From Candidatus Methanofastidiosia archaeon (GTDB lineage Archaea > Methanobacteriota_B > Thermococci > Methanofastidiosales > Methanofastidiosaceae): a stretch of 49,951 bases of DNA. The stretch's first letter is position 1, and each line of letters begins with the position of its first letter. The notes beneath the pieces are model-generated. The model had not been told where the DNA came from. It saw only the letters and a list, made by a program, of their open reading frames with translations, and ran no database searches. Of the stretch, positions 46,001 to 49,951 are shown one piece after another. Location: NCBI GenBank assembly GCA_012799835.1, contig JAAZKM010000052.1, positions 1 to 49,951 on the forward strand. Reading direction: 5' to 3'. Made by a program: the position numbers and the translations under genes.

Positions 46001-48477
46001 AGACATAATCTCCAAGTTACTTCATCTGTTGTGGCCCATAACAATTCTGGCACTTTCATTAAGCATAAATTTCCAGATAGAATTAATCTAGGTGTTAAGG
46101 AAGTACTACCTCTACAAATATTGTCGGGCGCGTCATTATTACACTTATCATTCCATACGACGTTTGCAGTCATTTGTCCATTTGAATCACATCTTTTAGT
46201 AACATTTAGATCAATACTTGCCGAAGTATTATTAACAAAAAAGTCCCCATACCTCCATTCATAGCCGTTTGGGCCTGATATTTGATTAGGCGAACCGCCG
46301 TTTATAGTAATGTTATTAACGTGATAATTATTAGTCGGGAAGGATACATTAACATTATATGCACCTCCAATTGAGTTCCTATTGATATTAAGTGTAACTA
46401 TATAGGTTCCGCATCTATCAATTATTGTAGGAAGATTACTTAAGTTAACATTTACCTCAGCACCGTTTACTGTAACAAATACTCCGTTTCTGATCTGCAT
46501 GGAATTATCGTAACAATCCCCAACACCTGAGGATTTGCCAGTATTTAATATTGACCAGTCAAAAAATGTGTAAGAGCTTTCGCATATTGGTTGTGATAGT
46601 TTCTGATTTGATAGGTTATATTCAATAGTGATTTCCTTGTTTCTAACAGTTGTTGTATTTAAATCTAAGGAGCAAGTATTCAATATGAGATTTTGTAAAA
46701 CTGTATCTGAAAAATTAACATCTAGGTATGATGAAACAAGTGGTGTGTAATCAACACTGCAGGATCCAATAGTAATTTTGACAGGACTTACAAGAACTTG
46801 ATTGTTTGTTAACTCTTCTCGGAATTTTAAAGAGGAAATATTCACATCATCCCAGAACTCATCATCTGGGAACTGATAGGTGTTTTTATATTCAATAGGT
46901 GTACACTTCTCAAAATTGTAATTTGAAGAAGCAGTTTTTGTAGAGGTAACTGTTTCTGAGCATTGTAAGTAAGTTGATTGTGAGGATGAAGCTGTTCTAA
47001 CACATCCACAACAGTCTGTAATGGTAGCATTTACAGTGTTAATAGCAGTTGTATAGCAGTAGTTGCAATTGCCATAATCTGGCGATTGAAGAACAACAGT
47101 CGTGTTTAGTCCTGTTGCAGGGTCAACGTCCCATGTTATTTTATTTCCACTAACAGCGCCGCCTCCATCATTAACTATAGAAAATCCAACAGGTATTGTG
47201 TCAACTACCAAAATGTTTGAAGTTGTGCTGCTGTTACAATTAAGTGGTCCAGAGTAAGAAGCCACTATATTGTAAGATATAGTCCCTCCTAAATACATTG
47301 AACCTGGGGCACCTGTCTTGGATACTGAGAGTGAGGGGATACCTGTGACAAAATAATTTCCTATTTTAACAGGAGGTAAAAAATTAGTTCCACAATAAAG
47401 ATAATAAGGTTCAAAGATTACCTCTCCTGAAGGCAGATCGCTACACCAGTTACCTGTTGGGGTGAGGTCGAAAGTTAGATTAGTAGTTCCATTTGGAACA
47501 TTACCTAAAATAAATTTACCTCCACTATAAGACGCGCCAGAAGGAGAAGTTATATTGGTAATCGTCAATGGCCCAAAGTCTGCCGATAAATTAAAGTCGT
47601 AAGCAGTACCGCCAGTATTTGTTATGGGTATGGTGAAATTATTTTCAGTTCCGCAGTAAGTAAGATCAAAGGATGGAAGAGTGTAATCTATTTTTGGGGG
47701 GTTTGGTTGAAAAGCAATACTTGCAATAGTTTCCTGTGTTTCACATTCCCCTCCTCCGTCACATCCCCATGTGACTTTAGCTATGTTAGTTAAATTATTA
47801 CATTTAATAACTTTAGCTTTTAGTTCAATTTTTACCTCATCATTGGGATTCATGAGGGAAAGTGCAGGAATCTCATTGGATGTCCACTTATATGTTCCAG
47901 GCGCGTCTAAAGCGCCTTCAGGTGATGAGGAAATATATTGTAATCCTGACCCAAGAGTGTCTGTGATTATTACATTTTTAATCGGACCAAGACCGCTACT
48001 CTTTATAGTTATGGTCCACGAAACATCTTCTTCTAAAGTTGCATTTTGTGTCGATGGTGTTTTTTCTATTGTAACTGCACCTTTGTACAAAGTTATTGGT
48101 TTTGTAGCAGAAAGTGTATCTTGGGAGTTATTATAATCATAAGTCCCATTAACTGAAATATTTCCACCTTCAACATCACAGAACGTATTAACATGAATTT
48201 TTATCTTGTTTGTAAGCCCTGGCCCTAAAGAAAGGACGTTATAAGTTAAAGGATCTGTAGTGTTAAATCCTACTGGCAAAGTGACTACATAATTAATATT
48301 TGTCACACTTTGATTAACTGAATTATTCCTAATAGTTACATTGTAATCGTAAGGGTAGCACATATAGACTGTTGAGTTTCCATCAATACTAACATCAATA
48401 ATCTGTGCAGAAACGAATAATAAAGCGAAATTCATTAAAATAGCTAAAATAATTAAAGTTATCGATAATCTTCTCAT
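43063..48477 (-). CDS. Giant secreted DUF11-repeat surface protein, N-terminal part
   Basis: About 1804 residues beginning with a signal peptide (LSITLIILAILMNFALLFVSAQ). The rest is a chain of roughly 130-residue immunoglobulin-like DUF11 units. Each has a pattern like ISVSKTPALQPVPPGGIGSW, then NTGNTPAYNVIVTDTLSADW and a closing strand. Many cysteines occur, and many N-x-S/T sites would allow glycosylation. It is probably an adhesin or cell-envelope fibre. ATG 48477 has TTTTTATATAG about 26 bases upstream and no ribosome site, so it looks leaderless. The frame ends TGSPKF-TAA right after a C5 run at 43076-43072; one more C would join it to the next part. Early units are more cysteine-rich and degenerate than the last ones. 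Confidence 0.85.
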   Translation of the reverse strand: MRRLSITLIILAILMNFALLFVSAQIIDVSIDGNSTVYMCYPYDYNVTIRNNSVNQSVTNINYVVTLPVGFNTTDPLTYNVLSLGPGLTNKIKIHVNTFCDVEGGNISVNGTYDYNNSQDTLSATKPITLYKGAVTIEKTPSTQNATLEEDVSWTITIKSSGLGPIKNVIITDTLGSGLQYISSSPEGALDAPGTYKWTSNEIPALSLMNPNDEVKIELKAKVIKCNNLTNIAKVTWGCDGGGECETQETIASIAFQPNPPKIDYTLPSFDLTYCGTENNFTIPITNTGGTAYDFNLSADFGPLTITNITSPSGASYSGGKFILGNVPNGTTNLTFDLTPTGNWCSDLPSGEVIFEPYYLYCGTNFLPPVKIGNYFVTGIPSLSVSKTGAPGSMYLGGTISYNIVASYSGPLNCNSSTTSNILVVDTIPVGFSIVNDGGGAVSGNKITWDVDPATGLNTTVVLQSPDYGNCNYCYTTAINTVNATITDCCGCVRTASSSQSTYLQCSETVTSTKTASSNYNFEKCTPIEYKNTYQFPDDEFWDDVNISSLKFREELTNNQVLVSPVKITIGSCSVDYTPLVSSYLDVNFSDTVLQNLILNTCSLDLNTTTVRNKEITIEYNLSNQKLSQPICESSYTFFDWSILNTGKSSGVGDCYDNSMQIRNGVFVTVNGAEVNVNLSNLPTIIDRCGTYIVTLNINRNSIGGAYNVNVSFPTNNYHVNNITINGGSPNQISGPNGYEWRYGDFFVNNTSASIDLNVTKRCDSNGQMTANVVWNDKCNNDAPDNICRGSTSLTPRLILSGNLCLMKVPELLWATTDEVTWRLCLTNAGSGGSYNVWLEDKLGSGLSYNSSTGTYSQVKIDQDRNGNPINGATWFIPKIDAGDRTEILLTANIGACTNLTNNASTSAGCLGEDCQEIKEANSEVRIPPSEAITANNVPESISMCSEEEVTVIVKNTELTHVYDVNVTASLPTGITYVSGTSPDPENPSNNPLRWTKAQIPGLEDLAPSSEIAITFKIRSNCDMPSSGNIISQATYKSPCNDVKSSPEVASQIISRTPALSISKHGRNHTTGSLFASSVSAEPGDIVEWRLIISNNGSAAATNVEFYDVLPSNMNFGGISTSQYPNTGTTPSGSGTSADPWKHGTLSNVSGSNAATYYIWGTVKEEGCVGVTTNIAYVRYGCDNPYCRFNFIPSSSRSLMTRPNFSISQNIGTFTTCDGTITINVRNNIGYPTAYNVILTSDLPPGFIFDSMITGPDPTPNPPADLSKPIWSLGDMNASGTNTVIQFKVKNDGLSCDTVTPGTNNVRIDYQNKCGNDLNASNTSPTITPLRPIISVSKTPALQPVPPGGIGSWAITVTNTGNTPAYNVIVTDTLSADWETPIVAGNGTNGETPIVSGNTITWHIPGPIAQSGGTWSATLSAKLKGDAGTGTNGVEVKGECSNGCIYSSATDDARIINIQGLFKESEKKRATIGEEVVFDLAVVYSGVGSNYTNTTIVDHLPDGIEYISHTYTDTYGGTIQQFNQNGQVLTWKLGTPLGAPNRNFVGPNNVLIKITGRIKNILPDNVRDVILVNNANTSFIQDGAPYNISDLDDVRIIEPTLTIEKHGDKNEGLPGENVHYTITVRNTGNSSAYDAVIQDKIPSGLILVGGSITSFPTAYNTMVIGDIIQWEYLSIPPNYSVTLEYDATIPPQGGSFTNTVTNTEYWSLPSGNEGRRQYGPNSDDWNVIAPGTDLQKVTLNTDINVPSPGGTVYFRLTITNTGAMKLDPVKLNDYLPDGLTYMPGSSTVGGLPYEPDSITGSPKF

Positions 48478-48572
48478 ATTTTATTTATGTAGTTCCTATA
48501 TAAAAATGTTACTGTTTCTTTAGGGAAATAACCAATTAATTTTAAAAGAAAAAATTATTTTTTAATAATATA

Positions 48573-49951
48573 TTAAATTCCTTCAAATGCCTTGTCAATC
48601 AACTTTTGTTCAGGAGGCTTTGTTAGAAAGCTTACCACTACCATGAGTACTACAGCAATTGGTATAGCAATGAAGAAAGGATCTAACTGAGTTAGTGATG
48701 CCTTTGCATTAAGGAGGCATGATTTGCCAAATATCAGATTGCATATTCTTAAGGGTTCTGATTCAGATACTTTGAAGAAGAGTGTCCATATAAGCCATGA
48801 CAGGAAACCCCCTACCATTGAGGCTATAGCCCCTTCTCTTGTTGATCTTTTCCAAAATAAGGCTCCGGTATATGCGGGCAGAAATACTGCACTGCACATT
48901 CCCATAAATATTGTTGTTCCTCTGGCAATTACTGCTGGTGGAAGTATGTACCCCAATGCAAGGGAAATTAAGACTGTAGCCCCGATGCCTACTTTTGTGG
49001 CTGTTACCGCATTAATCTTTTCTGATGAATTTTTAATCCACACATGGTAGAAATCATGTCCAAAAGAAGTGCCCATTGCATGAAATTGGCCTGAAATAGT
49101 TGACATTGCGGCAGATAAAAGTGTCAACATGAAGAGGATGACAAACCAGCTCGGGAATCTGTAATTGACGTATTCTGGTATTGCTGAATCTGTCCAATAC
49201 ACATATTCAGATGGTCGCCCAATTAATTTTCCATTTTCATCATATTTGAAGTAAAGATCTCTAATCTGCTGATTTGTAAGTGTGGGTTTGTATTCAGCTT
49301 TTATTACTTCCACCCCTTCTTTCTCAAAATATACGTTTGTGAGAGAACCTACAGTAAAAGCCACTCCTGTCATCAAAAGAATGAAAACTCCACCTATCCC
49401 CACAGCTTTAGTTAGGTCACGCTTACTTTTTGCTGTCATGCAACGAACTGCCAATTGTGGTTGAGCAAGTACTCCAACTCCCACTCCAAATATCAGGCCC
49501 ATTAAGACGGCCCAAAATATACCTTGCGTATCATTTAATCCGCTTGCACTTGCTGGTATATTTCCTAAACTCATCACTGGAAAAGTAGTGAATCCTTGAT
49601 GGCCAAATACTGATAACGGTGCCCCTTTATTTGTTAATATGGCGTAAGAGTCAGTAAACTGAAAGTTTTCAAGCGCCTGGTGAGCTTCGGTGACCCCTCC
49701 AAATGCGGCATAAGTTCCAACTAATAGCAATATCATTCCAACAACCATTATGGTTCCTTGGAGGGCATCTGTATAAAGAACGGCAAGCAATCCACCAAAG
49801 AGGACATAAATTGCAACAATACCAGTCATCACAATAAGTGCTAGATTAAAATTTAAATTAAATGTTGATTCTATCATTCTTGCTGCACCTATTATAACAA
49901 CTGATGCGTATATTGGCATGAACACCGTTATTAAAAGTCCAAAAGAACCCT
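48573..49951 (-). CDS. Sodium:solute symporter family protein, truncated by window end
   Basis: Transporter of the SSS family (proline, pantothenate, acetate and related substrates). The open frame runs off the window at 49951, so about the first 100 residues or more are missing; the GTG near 49925 is internal. Visible are several membrane helices, including VAIYVLFGGLLAVLYTDALQ, the family's best known stretch, then VGVLAQPQLAVRCMTAKSKRD and PSWFVILFMLTLLSAAMSTISGQFHAMGTSFGHDF, listed here by position 49100-49020. The loop of about 60 residues around 49330-49150 is long. Ends with TAA. Substrate not assigned. Confidence 0.88.
   Translation of the reverse strand, partial: GSFGLLITVFMPIYASVVIIGAARMIESTFNLNFNLALIVMTGIVAIYVLFGGLLAVLYTDALQGTIMVVGMILLLVGTYAAFGGVTEAHQALENFQFTDSYAILTNKGAPLSVFGHQGFTTFPVMSLGNIPASASGLNDTQGIFWAVLMGLIFGVGVGVLAQPQLAVRCMTAKSKRDLTKAVGIGGVFILLMTGVAFTVGSLTNVYFEKEGVEVIKAEYKPTLTNQQIRDLYFKYDENGKLIGRPSEYVYWTDSAIPEYVNYRFPSWFVILFMLTLLSAAMSTISGQFHAMGTSFGHDFYHVWIKNSSEKINAVTATKVGIGATVLISLALGYILPPAVIARGTTIFMGMCSAVFLPAYTGALFWKRSTREGAIASMVGGFLSWLIWTLFFKVSESEPLRICNLIFGKSCLLNAKASLTQLDPFFIAIPIAVVLMVVVSFLTKPPEQKLIDKAFEGI

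Noticed and set aside
1-49951. CRISPR arrays, insertion sequences, phage genes
   Set aside because: No regularly spaced repeats, transposase or integrase motifs were seen on either strand.

Overview
The window is AT-rich archaeal chromosome and almost certainly comes from a methanogen or another archaeon that carries methyl-coenzyme M reductase. It holds a complete, contiguous coenzyme F430 gene set (cfbA-cfbE-cfbD-cfbC-cfbB), a RamA-type corrinoid reductive activase, and a heterodisulfide-reductase-D-like protein paired with a FAD oxidase. It also has archaeal housekeeping genes: topoisomerase VI A and B, SRP54, fibrillarin, Gar1, archaeal-type ValS, and a tRNA-Tyr with a C1-G72 pair. The AT-rich base composition and methyl-dependent flavour would fit a lineage such as Methanofastidiosales, but that placement is inference. 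No mobile element, CRISPR array or phage gene was seen.

Layout. Positions 1-2.4 kb: 3' end of hemA, hemB and a MagIII-like DNA glycosylase, all overlapping, on the + strand. 2.4-3.95 kb: a receiver-domain protein and a TPR protein on the - strand. 4.1-9.0 kb: the cfb operon, with overlapping start and stop codons. 9.0-11.8 kb: srp54, a membrane-anchored winged-helix protein and a stand-alone RAM domain (- strand). 12-17 kb: a small secreted or membrane protein (+), then a - strand operon of ramA, a WYL/helicase-associated protein and a PLP-fold protein. 17.2-20 kb: a probably well-expressed FAD oxidase/HdrD-like pair with an elaborate promoter region. 20-24.4 kb: a trans-sulfuration enzyme, gar1 and a secreted TIM-barrel protein. 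24.5-34.5 kb: two MFS transporters, uvrC, a DHH/RecJ-like nuclease, a PEPCK-like enzyme, tRNA-Tyr, fibrillarin and small genes. 34.7-39 kb (mainly -): tRNA-Gln, truA, valS and a metallo-hydrolase. 39-42 kb: DUF167, top6B, top6A. 42-48.5 kb: a giant DUF11-repeat surface protein (-). 48.6 kb to the end: a sodium:solute symporter truncated by the window edge.

How they work together: HemA and HemB make porphobilinogen, the tetrapyrrole precursor. CfbA-E turn sirohydrochlorin into F430, the cofactor of methane formation. RamA-like proteins reactivate corrinoid methyl carriers in methylotrophic methanogenesis. The FAD/HdrD-like pair probably moves electrons between an organic acid or another carrier and a thiol/disulfide or quinone-like partner.

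Translation signals follow one pattern. Genes inside operons usually have a GGTGAT-type ribosome binding site, often overlapping the previous stop codon. Many first genes have a TATA element about 25-30 nt before the start codon and look leaderless.

The most striking observation is that several genes are cut by a single defect while the reading frame beyond it stays clearly protein-like. The ramA gene has an in-frame TAA just before its ferredoxin-like tail. The TIM-barrel protein has an in-frame TAA inside its second barrel. The DUF11 protein has a one-base shift in a C5 run. A small membrane ORF has an in-frame TGA. These may be sequencing or assembly errors, recent gene decay, or recoding; the sequence alone cannot decide.
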